From IMG/VR virus record IMGVR_UViG_3300042924_005417, positions 1 through 41,275 of that record: DNA of 41,275 bases; one strand, 5' to 3'. The position numbers and the translations under genes are program-made. This document shows positions 17,661-24,966 of the stretch, piece after piece (position 1 is the stretch's first letter; each line of letters opens with the position of its first letter). Under the pieces are notes generated by a model. That model searched no databases. It worked only from the letters and a program-made list of their open reading frames with translations, and had not been told where the DNA came from. Source of the DNA: a virus.

Positions 17661-18317
17661 TTAATCATCACTATCACTATACTCGTAAACCTCACAATCA
17701 ACATACAACTTCACATACAACTTGCCCTCTTGTTCAACAACCTCTAAACCATTCTCGCCCTCATCTTCTGCCGTATTGTAGTTTACGCTATCATCAGTAA
17801 TTTCGCCCTTGTGTTCGGGTGTCCAATCGTTTGCACAATCTTGGAAACTTTCGTGCAACTGCTCAATCATTTGTTCGTTTTCTTCGGTAAGAATGAAATC
17901 CTTTTTGTAGTCAGTATTCTTTCCGTTCCAATTAGTGTGCGACATACCACCAATGTATTCAGTTAGAAAGTCGGCTTGTTCCTTTGTAACCTCACAAAGT
18001 ACATTACCACTATACCTTTCGCACCACTCCGATTGAGCCGATTTTGAGTAAGTGAAATCATCTTCTTCATCACTCAATTCAATACGGACAATACCACTTT
18101 CGCCCATATAGTGTCCGTCAGACGCTTCATAAAACTGAACTTGGTTGTAAACCTCATTGTCAAAGTAGTCAGTTAAACCACTTTCATCATTCACAATCTC
18201 GCCCTTTTTATCGTGGAACAAAAGGTTTGTGTCATTCATACTATCGCCACCACAACTGAAATGAAATTCAGCGAAAGCGATTTTTTGGGCTTTCCATTTT
18301 TCAATAATTTCTTGCAT
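17661..18317 (-). CDS. Acidic array protein, possibly DUF6878-like at its N-terminus
   Basis: 218 aa, strongly acidic. The opening WKAQKIAFAEFHFSCGGDSM then NDTNLLF resembles the 'fxfxGGGDSG' start of DUF6878-type proteins (pattern only). The middle contains FYEASDGHYMGESGIVRIEL and a helix; the end is a D/E-rich strand set (GKLYVKLYVDCEVYEYSDSD). Acidic proteins of this kind can mimic DNA, but that is speculation. Its gene begins inside the promoter cassette that also ends the gene at 18361. Confidence 0.7.
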   Translation of the reverse strand: MQEIIEKWKAQKIAFAEFHFSCGGDSMNDTNLLFHDKKGEIVNDESGLTDYFDNEVYNQVQFYEASDGHYMGESGIVRIELSDEEDDFTYSKSAQSEWCERYSGNVLCEVTKEQADFLTEYIGGMSHTNWNGKNTDYKKDFILTEENEQMIEQLHESFQDCANDWTPEHKGEITDDSVNYNTAEDEGENGLEVVEQEGKLYVKLYVDCEVYEYSDSDD

Positions 18318-18340
18318 ATCGTTTTTGTTTTTGATTGGTA

Positions 18341-18372
18341 CAAAGATAAATGAAATAAATTTAACTTGCAAG
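18341..18372 (-). promoter_or_regulatory. Array promoter
   Basis: -33 CTTGCAAG, -7 TATCTTTG; 23 nt to the ATG at 18317. It encodes L-A-S-stop of 18361-18777. Confidence 0.9.
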
Positions 18373-18777
18373 TTCTTCGTTCTCTTTTCTTAATTTATCC
18401 AAGAAAACATTTGCAGTTTCAATACTTTCGGGGTTGTCCACCAACTTAACCCCATTGTGTATCCAATCGGGCAAATCAAAGTGTTTAAGATAGTCCTGTG
18501 CAGTCGGCACAAACTTCATACGGAAATCTTCCAAGATATGCAACATAGCAATATCAATCGTGTCTACACTTCTACCACTTGAATTGGTTATATTGTAACC
18601 AAACACCTTTGGAATGATTGTGTAAGCAAACCAAGTATTGTGTGTTAATACCCTTGCTGAATTGTTGTTCATAGTCGCTTTCGGACTATCAATAAGTTCG
18701 TGGATAGCCAAGTAATCTTCCACTTTACCACCCCAACGCTTAACGCTGGACTTTGAATGAATTAACGGATTAGCCAT
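18361..18777 (-). CDS. DUF6915-like protein
   Basis: 138 aa. The N-terminus HSKSSVKRWGGKVEDYLAIH then ELIDSPKA is the signature order of DUF6915 (H..SSVRK.GGKPEDY..IH.W.D.SKA). Later comes YNITNSSGRSVDTIDI and MLHILEDFRMKFVPTAQDYL, matching its ITNSDGR and H..EDx...PS..D.L elements. The family is common in phages and mobile DNA, without known activity. The last residues (E-L-A-S) lie in the next promoter. Confidence 0.8.
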   Translation of the reverse strand: MANPLIHSKSSVKRWGGKVEDYLAIHELIDSPKATMNNNSARVLTHNTWFAYTIIPKVFGYNITNSSGRSVDTIDIAMLHILEDFRMKFVPTAQDYLKHFDLPDWIHNGVKLVDNPESIETANVFLDKLRKENEELAS

Positions 18778-18799
18778 ATTGTTTTGTTTTTTGATATTG

Positions 18800-18831
18800 C
18801 AAATGTAAGTGTAATAAATTTAACTCGCAAA
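18800..18831 (-). promoter_or_regulatory. Array promoter
   Basis: -33 TTTGCGAG, -7 TACATTTG; 22 nt to the ATG at 18777. Confidence 0.9.
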
Positions 18832-18840
18832 TTTTAACAC

Positions 18841-18873
18841 AAAAAAAGGGGGAAATTTCTTTCCACCCTCTTT
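18841..18873 (-). terminator. GAAA-loop terminator, one bulge
   Basis: GGGGGAAA-GAAA-TTTCCACCC (18848-18868), U7 leftward. Confidence 0.75.
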
Positions 18874-18900
18874 TCTTTATCAAATAAACAAACAAAATCC

Positions 18901-19170
18901 TCAATCCCAAATTCGTGTAACTTGTTGGCTGAATGGGTTGTACTCAACTTGTTTACCCATTTTCCAATCCCCTTTGTCCACTAACAAGGTTTTGTGTTCG
19001 TTACTCCACGCACCATTCGGTTTTTCGTGTTTCAGTTCACTATCCTCTTTGACAAGGACTTCGGGGAAATCGGTTTTCTCTTGCAAGTCCATAGCGAAAT
19101 TGCCATAGAGTGTGTGTTGGTTTGTTCCCTCGCCCACCAACAAAGTGTGCTTTGTTAAACTCTTTTTCAT
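18901..19170 (-). CDS. Small array protein, unknown
   Basis: 89 aa. MKKSLTKHTLLVGEGTNQHT, then LYGNFAMDLQEKTDFPEVLV, KEDSELKHEKPNGAWSNEHK and WKMGKQVEYNPFSQQVTRIW. Polar and strand-rich; the basic start is not a signal peptide because no hydrophobic core follows. No family recognised. Confidence 0.75.
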   Translation of the reverse strand: MKKSLTKHTLLVGEGTNQHTLYGNFAMDLQEKTDFPEVLVKEDSELKHEKPNGAWSNEHKTLLVDKGDWKMGKQVEYNPFSQQVTRIWD

Positions 19171-19193
19171 ATCATTTATGTTTTTGATTGGTA

Positions 19194-19225
19194 CAAAGAT
19201 AAGTATAATTTTTTTAATGTGCAAG
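19194..19225 (-). promoter_or_regulatory. Array promoter
   Basis: -33 CTTGCACA, -7 TATCTTTG, A-rich spacer; 23 nt to the ATG at 19170. Confidence 0.85.
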
Positions 19226-19232
19226 TATTTTT

Positions 19233-19910
19233 TTAACTTTCTGCAACAAGTAATGTTTTGTACTCTTTCTCGGTCAAGTGTCTTGCACTACCCAAAGATT
19301 GGTATTTACCCTTTGGTTTAATCATAATACAATCCCCTTGTCGGATAATCTTCTCAATCTTACCCATTGGAATATCGGTTTGGATAGTCCACGCAATACA
19401 TTGTATAGCGTTTACTTTCTTTTTGTCAAACTTCCACATATCCCCCAAATCGTTTGTGCGATATACGGACTGCAAATCAACCCAAATAAGATATTCTCTA
19501 TCGGTGCTTGTATCTTTGCAACGGACATAATGACAACTTTCCATACCCCTACCATTCAACCCCTCGTTAAAATAACTACCCTCAACCTCGTACAATTCAT
19601 AAGTATCGTTAAACTTGTGTTCAACCAATTTACCATTGGTATCAACCCAAGTGGTTGATTTTTTGAGTGTTTTTTTGGATAACAATTTTGGGTTTACATC
19701 AGCGACAATTTTGTCCAAACCCAAATGTAAAACACCAATTCGCCTTTGTTCAAGGTTGTTTAATCGTGCAATCTCATTGAAAGACAAGGGAACAATATCG
19801 TTCCAAAAATCTTCAAGTTGTTCCATTGGACAATCCTCTTTGTGTTTCAGTTTTAGAACACGACACCCCAAGTCAAAGGGGAACTCTACATTGTTGATTA
19901 CTAATTTCAT
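19233..19910 (-). CDS. Array protein, unknown
   Basis: 225 aa, one of the larger array products. It begins KLVINNVEFPFDLGCRVLKL and has EEDFWNDIVPLSFNEIARLN-like helical parts, then YELYEVEGSYFNEGLNGRGM, ESCHYVRCKDTSTDREYLIW, VDLQSVYRTNDLGDMWKFDK and KYQSLGSARHLTEKEYKTLL. A beta-rich central domain (YEL-YEV...EYLIWVDLQ) is likely. No recognised family or catalytic motif. Confidence 0.75.
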   Translation of the reverse strand: MKLVINNVEFPFDLGCRVLKLKHKEDCPMEQLEDFWNDIVPLSFNEIARLNNLEQRRIGVLHLGLDKIVADVNPKLLSKKTLKKSTTWVDTNGKLVEHKFNDTYELYEVEGSYFNEGLNGRGMESCHYVRCKDTSTDREYLIWVDLQSVYRTNDLGDMWKFDKKKVNAIQCIAWTIQTDIPMGKIEKIIRQGDCIMIKPKGKYQSLGSARHLTEKEYKTLLVAES

Positions 19911-19931
19911 ATTGTTTCGTTTTTGATAGTG

Positions 19932-19963
19932 CAAATGTAAGTGTAATAAATTTAACTTGCAAG
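19932..19963 (-). promoter_or_regulatory. Array promoter
   Basis: -33 CTTGCAAG, -7 TACATTTG; 21 nt to the ATG at 19910. Confidence 0.9.
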
Positions 19964-20013
19964 TATTCACAAAAAATAATTTGAAATACTTTTCTTTTCT
20001 CTGGCAATCAAGT

Positions 20014-20045
20014 TAAAAAGAAAAAGGGGACTTTCGCCCCCTTAT
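20014..20045 (-). terminator. Terminator
   Basis: AAGGGG/CCCCTT stem with GAAAG in the loop of leftward RNA; U5 follows. Confidence 0.7.
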
Positions 20046-20058
20046 CTTGTTCATACTT

Positions 20059-20886
20059 TTAGTTATTCCAACAAGCGTTGAAAAATTCAAGGTAATCTTC
20101 TTTGCGACCATAGGTTTTTCCGTTAAAGTCGCGTTTCTTCATACCCCTTTTAATACATTCAATAAACTTGTTTTGGCTCTTGTAGTATTTCTCAACTCCC
20201 AAGTTACCCATAAAGTTAATCAACCCCGTTGTCGCATATTGACTGCGAACAAACCCCGTTGCATTGTAGAAGAAATCAATCGCATTGATACGCTTAATTG
20301 CTTCTTGCATATCAACAACTTTGAAACTCCCGTTTATGATTTGCTTCTTTGCCAAAGCGGTGGTTGAATTTGTGAGCAAAGCGGCAATCGTTGTGTGGGT
20401 GAGAGAGAAATCCTCCGTTAATTGACTAATAACTTTTACATCTTTGTTGAAATCCGACCAACCACAAATAAAGTCGGATATACCCCAATTACGAGAACTG
20501 CTATTTAATTTCGTTACAACAATCAACGCTTCCTTTTCGTCTTTCACCTCAATAAGTTTGCAACGAATAGGTAATTCAACACCCTTTAAGGCGGTGGTTA
20601 AATGTTGTCCATCAGCCACATTGTAAGACATACCGATTTTAACAACAACCACATCACGAAGAACTGCACCTAATTGTGTAACGCTTGAAGCCATTTTTTG
20701 GACATGAGAAGGTGATACTTTTCGGTTAAACTTTAATAGTTTTAACAACTCATAATTAGTTGTTTCAACAATCGCAGGGTAACAAATTACATTACCATTC
20801 ACATCATACTCAATCGTTTCTTTGAGTAAGGTTTTGAACGCAAAATTCCTTGAATTTTTACGCCCGATTTTCTCTGTTTTTTTCAT
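20059..20886 (-). CDS. ParB/Srx-like N-terminal domain protein
   Basis: 275 aa. A basic start (KKTEKIGRKNSRNFAFKTLL) leads to the ParB-like fold: LLKLLKFNRKVSPSHVQKMA, then GAVLRDVVVVKIGMSYNVAD followed by GQHLTTAL (DGQH in place of ParB GxxR/DGxH). NSSSRNWGISDFICGW then suits the next helices, as in phage ParB-like proteins that use R-N-W before a helical specificity domain. ParB-family folds bind CTP or act as nucleases or adaptors; here DNA-binding regulation is likely, activity unproven. The -7 box is unusual (CATATTTG) and the leader is the longest (29 nt). Confidence 0.8.
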   Translation of the reverse strand: MKKTEKIGRKNSRNFAFKTLLKETIEYDVNGNVICYPAIVETTNYELLKLLKFNRKVSPSHVQKMASSVTQLGAVLRDVVVVKIGMSYNVADGQHLTTALKGVELPIRCKLIEVKDEKEALIVVTKLNSSSRNWGISDFICGWSDFNKDVKVISQLTEDFSLTHTTIAALLTNSTTALAKKQIINGSFKVVDMQEAIKRINAIDFFYNATGFVRSQYATTGLINFMGNLGVEKYYKSQNKFIECIKRGMKKRDFNGKTYGRKEDYLEFFNACWNN

Positions 20887-20915
20887 AAAGAATTATTTTT
20901 TGTTTTTGATTGGTG

Positions 20916-20947
20916 CAAATATGAGTGTAATTTTTTTAACTCGCAAA
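20916..20947 (-). promoter_or_regulatory. Array promoter, variant -7
   Basis: -33 TTTGCGAG, -7 CATATTTG; 29 nt to the ATG at 20886. Confidence 0.75.
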
Positions 20948-20994
20948 TTTTATCACAAAAAAATTTAAAAAACTTTTCAAACCTGGTGGATCCA

Positions 20995-21030
20995 TAAAAA
21001 GAAAGGGGCAATGTTTCCACCGCCCCCTAT
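20995..21030 (-). terminator. Terminator
   Basis: GGGGC (21005-21009) pairs with GCCCC (21022-21026); A-rich on the left gives only interrupted U. Confidence 0.55.
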
Positions 21031-21058
21031 TGTTGTAATCAAAAAACGCAACAATATA

Positions 21059-21664
21059 TTATTCTGTAAGGTCAAAAATGAACTCTGTATATCCTTTCGG
21101 TATTCTATTTCCAACCGAAATTGAATGACGAGCCCAAACTCCAACCTGCCCTCTTTCATCCCCTCTAAAATCTCCACCGCCTCGCCCGTTGCCCTCGCAA
21201 GTTAGCAAAGGTAAAGGGTGAATTGTGAACGGCCACTTTTTCCCGTTCTTATCTTCCCAATAATCGCTAACGGGTACTTTTGTTTTATCAACATACTGCT
21301 TTTTGGTATGGTTGATAATGTACTGATACCTTGAACGATTAACACGGGTAGGTGCGAGCTCGTTATCATCATCGCAAAGGTCGTAAAGATTAACCTCTCT
21401 AACTTTCCCCTCTTCGTCTTGGTGAGTTAAACCTTTTTCCCCGTCTGCATAATCACCAGCCCAAACTACACGGGCTTTGTTAAACTTTCCTCTCGGTGAT
21501 AACAACTTTTCAAAAGTGTTCACAAAATCGTTACGCATCCACGAGTGCTCCATAAGTTTGAGCCCGTTGTTGTACTTGTGTGAATACATCCACCCTAAGA
21601 CCGTTTCTTTTTCATCATCGCCCGTCTTTTCAGCGAGAATACAAGGTTTGTAATACTGTCCCAT
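21059..21664 (-). CDS. Conserved phage protein of the MGQYYKP type
   Basis: 201 aa. MGQYYKPCILAEKTGDDE, then LGWMYSHKYNNGLKLMEHSW, MRNDFVNTFEKLL and ARVVWAGDYADGE. From memory this order (MGQYYKP...GLKLMEHS...N(D/E)FV...VVWAGDYA) defines a widespread uncharacterised family of phages and mobile elements. HP-x-PLLTCEGNGRGGGDFRG then VGVWARHSISV closes the domain. Cytoplasmic; activity unknown. Confidence 0.8.
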   Translation of the reverse strand: MGQYYKPCILAEKTGDDEKETVLGWMYSHKYNNGLKLMEHSWMRNDFVNTFEKLLSPRGKFNKARVVWAGDYADGEKGLTHQDEEGKVREVNLYDLCDDDNELAPTRVNRSRYQYIINHTKKQYVDKTKVPVSDYWEDKNGKKWPFTIHPLPLLTCEGNGRGGGDFRGDERGQVGVWARHSISVGNRIPKGYTEFIFDLTE

Positions 21665-21685
21665 ATCTGTTTTGATTTATGAATA

Positions 21686-21717
21686 CAAAGGTAAGTGTAA
21701 TTTTTTTAATGTGCAAA
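21686..21717 (-). promoter_or_regulatory. Array promoter
   Basis: -33 TTTGCACA, -7 TACCTTTG, A-rich spacer; 21 nt to the ATG at 21664. Confidence 0.85.
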
Positions 21718-21719
21718 TT

Positions 21720-21881
21720 TTAATTCAATAATTTTATCCAACCTTGTGAGTGTGCTTCATTTATAAGATACTCATCACTAACACTATTATAGTTCTCATC
21801 ACCTTGGGAACGCAAAAACTCTACCATTGCTTCATCACCTTTATAGGTAATCCCTGTGTTATTGTCTATCCAAATGTTCAT
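21720..21881 (-). CDS. 53-aa protein, third gene of an operon
   Basis: MNIWIDNNTGITYKGDEAMV then EFLRSQGDENYNSVSDEYLI and NEAHSQGWIKLLN. Acidic and helical. Its ATG shares one base with the TGA of the gene at 21881-22114 (TGATG), typical of coupled translation. The stop is 2 bp from the next promoter. Confidence 0.7.
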   Translation of the reverse strand: MNIWIDNNTGITYKGDEAMVEFLRSQGDENYNSVSDEYLINEAHSQGWIKLLN

Positions 21882-22114
21882 CATTGCCACCCTTGTTTTA
21901 TTATTACATTTTTTTTACCCTGTTTAATCCAGTGTTCAAACCATTCGCCCCATTCACCTCTCCTGTGTCGGTAAACGCAAATGTATTCATCAAAACTATC
22001 GTTCATAAATGCATTCATACGCTTCTTAACTTCTGCGTATGTATTCACCCTCAAAGAAACATCTTTTCCTTGTTGGTTTCTATAACTCACCGAAGGTTTA
22101 AATGCTTTTGCCAT
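21881..22114 (-). CDS. Basic array protein, second gene of an operon
   Basis: 77 aa. MAKAFKPSVSYRNQQGKDVS, RVNTYAEVKKRMNAFMNDSF, EYICVYRHRRGEWGEWFEHW and a tail IKQGKKNVIIKQGWQ. Basic, possibly RNA-binding. The tail recurs as a fragment at 10359-10436. It begins 1 nt after the stop of the gene at 22116-22466 and overlaps the 53-aa gene by one base. Confidence 0.75.
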   Translation of the reverse strand: MAKAFKPSVSYRNQQGKDVSLRVNTYAEVKKRMNAFMNDSFDEYICVYRHRRGEWGEWFEHWIKQGKKNVIIKQGWQ

Positions 22115-22115
22115 A

Positions 22116-22466
22116 TTACTTCCACAAATTTTCGTAAGACATCAATGAAGCGGTAATCCTTTCAATAAACAAATCACCCCACTCAACATCACTCATCGTT
22201 CCGATACCCTTTTGGTTTTTGTAATCTTTCAAATCATTGTTCATTTCAAACAAAATAGTTTTACAAGCAATTAACCTTTCGGGTATTTCAAAATCGGTGC
22301 TTTCGTTACTCTCTCTGCGATAATACTCCGCAATGTTGATAACCTCATCAACCAATTGTTCATCGGACATCTTCGCATACTTAACCATATCTTGCGGTGT
22401 TTCGATTTCATCCCCCGCCATATCCACAATGGCGTCTATTAGTTTTTCTCTCATTGTTTGTTTCAT
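22116..22466 (-). CDS. Helical array protein, first gene of an operon
   Basis: 116 aa: REKLIDAIVDMAGDEIETPQ, DMVKYAKMSDEQLVDEVINI, AEYYRRESNESTDFEIPERL, then a helix and DVEWGDLFIERITASLMSYE. All-helical, acidic. ATG exactly 4 nt after the -7 box, so the polycistronic message is predicted to be leaderless. No family recognised. Confidence 0.75.
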   Translation of the reverse strand: MKQTMREKLIDAIVDMAGDEIETPQDMVKYAKMSDEQLVDEVINIAEYYRRESNESTDFEIPERLIACKTILFEMNNDLKDYKNQKGIGTMSDVEWGDLFIERITASLMSYENLWK

Positions 22467-22470
22467 AGTA

Positions 22471-22502
22471 CAAAGATAAGTGTAATAAATTTAATGTGCA
22501 AA
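22471..22502 (-). promoter_or_regulatory. Array promoter, 4-nt class
   Basis: -33 TTTGCACA, -7 TATCTTTG; 4 nt to the ATG at 22466. Confidence 0.9.
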
Positions 22503-22510
22503 TTTTTTTA

Positions 22511-22541
22511 CAAAAAAAAGGGATAATTTCTTATCCCCTTT
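22511..22541 (-). terminator. GAAA-loop terminator
   Basis: GGGATAA-GAAA-TTATCCC (22520-22537), U8 leftward. Confidence 0.85.
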
Positions 22542-22559
22542 GTATTCAATCGTTACGGA

Positions 22560-23075
22560 TTAATAAGCGTATTCAACTTCCCAACCCGCATTTGTTTTCT
22601 TCTTCTGCAAGAAAGGTTTAAGGTCTTTAATGAACTTCTTTTCCGCCTCGCTATCAAAGAATGAACCCAAAGCACTCTTAACCACTTCAAGTATCGGTGT
22701 GTTGGTTGTTGTATCAGCGAATGTGCAATACAAATCAGCACTCCAATCTTTTGGTATTGAGCCGTGTTCTTGGTGTGATACCTTTGCTTTCTTCAAACCT
22801 CTCTCAATACGAACAATCGGTGTTTCGTAAATGTCGGTCATATCATCGTACCAATCAATTTCGCTGAATGATACTGACATTGACAACAACTTTTTGGTCT
22901 TGATTGACTTCCAAAAGTTTTCAACTTCCTCAGCAATTCGTTTCTCGTTCACATACAACTGCGACTTGCGTGATGAACCCGAATAGTCCGAACTGATACA
23001 TAAACGGATTTTGTTTTCATTCAATCGGTTCACGCTAACCGAAAGCGACTCCTTGGTGAAAAGATTTTTTATCAT
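22560..23075 (-). CDS. Array protein, unknown
   Basis: 171 aa. MIKNLFTKESLSVSVNRLNE, then KIRLCISSDYSGSSRKSQLY, WKSIKTKKLLSMSVSFSEID and WYDDMTDIYETPIVRIERGL; the second half is helical and basic (EKKFIKDLKPFLQKKKTNAG). A strand-rich N-terminal and helical C-terminal domain. No family recognised. It is monocistronic. Confidence 0.75.
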   Translation of the reverse strand: MIKNLFTKESLSVSVNRLNENKIRLCISSDYSGSSRKSQLYVNEKRIAEEVENFWKSIKTKKLLSMSVSFSEIDWYDDMTDIYETPIVRIERGLKKAKVSHQEHGSIPKDWSADLYCTFADTTTNTPILEVVKSALGSFFDSEAEKKFIKDLKPFLQKKKTNAGWEVEYAY

Positions 23076-23098
23076 ATCTTGTTTTGTTTTTGTTGATG

Positions 23099-23130
23099 CA
23101 AAGATAAGTACAATAAATTTAATGTGCAAA
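23099..23130 (-). promoter_or_regulatory. Array promoter
   Basis: -33 TTTGCACA, -7 TATCTTTG; 23 nt to the ATG at 23075. Confidence 0.9.
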
Positions 23131-23139
23131 TTTTAAGAT

Positions 23140-23168
23140 AAAAAAAAGGGGAATTTCTTCCCCTTTCT
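23140..23168 (-). terminator. GAAA-loop terminator
   Basis: GGGGAA-GAAA-UUCCCC (23148-23163), U7 leftward. Confidence 0.85.
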
Positions 23169-23181
23169 TTTCAATGTTTTA

Positions 23182-23514
23182 TTACTCAACCACTTCTTCT
23201 TCTTTTGTTTCAATGTTGCTGAACAACTCTCCGATGTCGTGTGTGATTGCATTCACATAATGTGATGCATCAAAATCGGCATCATCAATCTCAATCTCGT
23301 TTCCGTTGGTAATTCGGAATGTAGTGCGGTATCCACTGATTTCAATATCACTTGGATCCGCTTCCTCAACGATCGCGATAACTCTTTCGCGTAACTCGTT
23401 AAGGTCTACCGAACTTTCACCCTCAACCTTGTTAATAAGATTGATGACATCTTCCTTTGTGAACAATGAACCTGCGGACTCGTTCACTAACTTAATAACT
23501 TCATTTTTTTTCAT
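23182..23514 (-). CDS. Acidic array protein, unknown
   Basis: 110 aa. KKNEVIKLVNESAGSLFTKE, DVINLINKVEGESSVDLNEL, RERVIAIVEEADPSDIEISG, then strands YRTTFRITNGNEIEIDDADF. A helical front with a coiled-coil tendency and a beta end; very acidic C-terminus (NIETKEEEVVE). The ATG lies 27 nt after the -7 box. No family recognised. Confidence 0.75.
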   Translation of the reverse strand: MKKNEVIKLVNESAGSLFTKEDVINLINKVEGESSVDLNELRERVIAIVEEADPSDIEISGYRTTFRITNGNEIEIDDADFDASHYVNAITHDIGELFSNIETKEEEVVE

Positions 23515-23541
23515 AGGTATTATATGTTTTTGATTATGATA

Positions 23542-23573
23542 CAAATATAAGTGCAATAAATTTAATGTGCAAA
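23542..23573 (-). promoter_or_regulatory. Array promoter
   Basis: -33 TTTGCACA, -7 TATATTTG; 27 nt to the ATG at 23514. It abuts the stop of the SprT-like gene. Confidence 0.9.
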
Positions 23574-23575
23574 TT

Positions 23576-24046
23576 TTAACCCAAAAACTTTGGGTTTAAT
23601 TTGAACTCCAATTTGTATGTAGGGTTATAGCGACCACCCGAACAAAAACCGCAAGAAGATGTATTGCGTGTTGCTCTATGTTTCTTATGAGTATGACCAC
23701 AACCCGAACAAACTGCAATATAGCGTGATTCGGGCGTTGTAACACTCTTACCACTATAACATCTATCGCCTGAGCAACCAATTTCTTGTGCTTTGGCTTT
23801 CCATACTCTATCGTGGTGATGACCTGGTGTGAGGGCGTGTGCAATCTCGTGTAGGATTGTATTTCTAACTTCTTTTTCATCGTTCAAATGTGTTAAATAC
23901 TTTGATAATGTAATTACCTTTGCTCGGTACTTGCAACAACCAAATCTGCGTCTTGCGTTGTCAAAGGTGAAACGCCAACCTTGTTGTTTGATACCATGCT
24001 TTTGCATGAGTTCGTTTGCGAGTGTTTGTGCTTTGTATAAGTCCAT
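23576..24046 (-). CDS. SprT-like zinc metalloprotease
   Basis: 156 aa. The active site HEIAHAL (HExxH) follows VRNTILHEIAHALTPGHHH, with HD nearby as third-ligand candidate. WRFTFDNARRRFGCCKYRAK before it matches the SprT 'W.f.fdn.r.rlG.c' segment. The C-terminus is a zinc ribbon (CSGCGHTH, then CGFC). Proteases of this fold (SprT, Spartan/DVC1) cleave DNA-associated proteins. It is the first gene left of the divergence point, so likely transcribed early. Confidence 0.88.
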   Translation of the reverse strand: MDLYKAQTLANELMQKHGIKQQGWRFTFDNARRRFGCCKYRAKVITLSKYLTHLNDEKEVRNTILHEIAHALTPGHHHDRVWKAKAQEIGCSGDRCYSGKSVTTPESRYIAVCSGCGHTHKKHRATRNTSSCGFCSGGRYNPTYKLEFKLNPKFLG

Positions 24047-24066
24047 TGCTTTGTTTTTTGATGATG

Positions 24067-24098
24067 CAAATATAAGTGTGATAAATTTAACTTGCAAA
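24067..24098 (-). promoter_or_regulatory. Array promoter at the divergence point
   Basis: -33 TTTGCAAG, -7 TATATTTG; 20 nt to the ATG at 24046. Confidence 0.9.
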
Positions 24099-24121
24099 TT
24101 TTACTGTAAAAAAAATTTTTT

Positions 24122-24161
24122 TGTAAAAAAGTTTGCGGGTTAAAAATATTGTATGTACATT
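24122..24161 (+). repeat. 40-bp direct repeat, copy 1
   Basis: Identical to 24352-24391. It contains the -33 box and most of the -7 box of the first rightward promoter. Confidence 0.9.
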
Positions 24162-24163
24162 TG
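24132..24163 (+). promoter_or_regulatory. First rightward array promoter
   Basis: -33 TTTGCGGG, -7 TACATTTG; 18 nt to the ATG at 24182. Confidence 0.9.
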
Positions 24164-24181
24164 TATTACAAAACAATTAAA

Positions 24182-24373
24182 ATGGATTTAAATCAAAAAT
24201 CATCAGCAGACCACATTATCGAACATCTATTAGCTATTGATGTGGATGGGGAAACAATGGAATATATCATCAATGGGGTTTGTATGGATGAACAGGTATT
24301 CAGACAATTATTTCTTAAAGCATCGCTCTCGCAAATTAATCAGTTGATGGATGTAAAAAAGTTTGCGGGTTAA
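24182..24373 (+). CDS. 63-aa array protein
   Basis: DLNQKSSADHIIEHLLAIDV, then DGETMEYIINGVCMDEQVFR and LSQINQLMDVKKFAG. It shares the G-V-x-M/L-D-E-x-V-F...LSxxQ pattern with the 105-aa leftward protein at 16367-16684. The last three residues (F-A-G) and the stop are encoded by the -33 box of the next promoter. First gene of the rightward array. Confidence 0.75.
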   Translation: MDLNQKSSADHIIEHLLAIDVDGETMEYIINGVCMDEQVFRQLFLKASLSQINQLMDVKKFAG

Positions 24374-24391
24374 AAATATTGTATGTACATT
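24352..24391 (+). repeat. 40-bp direct repeat, copy 2
   Basis: Exact duplicate of 24122-24161, brought about by duplication of promoter DNA around the 63-aa gene. Confidence 0.9.
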
Positions 24392-24393
24392 CG
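24362..24393 (+). promoter_or_regulatory. Duplicated array promoter, 4-nt class
   Basis: -33 TTTGCGGG, -7 TACATTCG (one change from copy 1); 4 nt to the ATG at 24398. Confidence 0.8.
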
Positions 24394-24397
24394 CAAC

Positions 24398-24697
24398 ATG
24401 AAAACAAAAGACATAAACACGAGTATCGGTCTGTCAATCTATAAAGGTGATTGGGACGGGGCTGAATGGACGATAACGGGCTTTCCCAAAGCCGAGGTCA
24501 TCGGACATAAATATGAAAGTGCATACGATTTCGAAGAAGCCGTTAAACGCAATGTGAATTGTAGCGGTATTAAGTTTGATAGTGAGATGTGCCAGTTCTT
24601 TGCATACGCCAAAACCAAAGCAAGGTTGGTTAGTTTCGCGAAGCAAATTGAGAAGCACTACGCTAAAGCGAATGAGTTGAAAGAAAAAATGTTTTAA
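24398..24697 (+). CDS. Array protein, unknown
   Basis: 99 aa. MKTKDINTSIGLSIYKGDWD then GAEWTITGFPKAEVIGHKYE, DFEEAVKRNVNCSGIKFDSE and a long C-terminal helix (FAYAKTKARLVSFAKQIEKH). Resembles other small phage proteins with a beta front and helical tail. ATG exactly 4 nt after the -7 box. No family recognised. Confidence 0.75.
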   Translation: MKTKDINTSIGLSIYKGDWDGAEWTITGFPKAEVIGHKYESAYDFEEAVKRNVNCSGIKFDSEMCQFFAYAKTKARLVSFAKQIEKHYAKANELKEKMF

Positions 24698-24699
24698 TA

Positions 24700-24731
24700 C
24701 TTGCACATTAAATTTATTTCATTTACATTTG
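24700..24731 (+). promoter_or_regulatory. Array promoter
   Basis: -33 CTTGCACA, -7 TACATTTG; 19 nt to the ATG at 24751. Confidence 0.9.
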
Positions 24732-24750
24732 CCTCCAAATCAAAAACGCA

Positions 24751-24966
24751 ATGGAAGATATTATTAAAATCAACAAGTTGGAACTCGCAAGTGAGTTAGC
24801 CAACGAAGCCACAAAGGATGAGATGTTCTCAAAGGGTCTTATCGTGGATGAGGATGAAATGTATCGTGAGGACAATGGTTGCTCAATCTATACAGAGGAA
24901 GCACAAGACATCTTCAACGATTACTACGATTATTTCTTAACCAAGATTGAGGAGGTTGCGATATGA
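24751..24966 (+). CDS. Small acidic array protein
   Basis: 71 aa. EDIIKINKLELASELANEAT, KDEMFSKGLIVDEDEMYRED and EEAQDIFNDYYDYFLTKIEE. Acidic and helical. Overlaps the next gene by 4 nt (ATGA), so the two are co-translated. No family recognised. Confidence 0.75.
   Translation: MEDIIKINKLELASELANEATKDEMFSKGLIVDEDEMYREDNGCSIYTEEAQDIFNDYYDYFLTKIEEVAI

Noticed and set aside
24122-24391. Attachment-site (att) interpretation of the 40-bp direct repeat
   Set aside because: It is entirely explained as promoter duplication, and no integrase is in the window.
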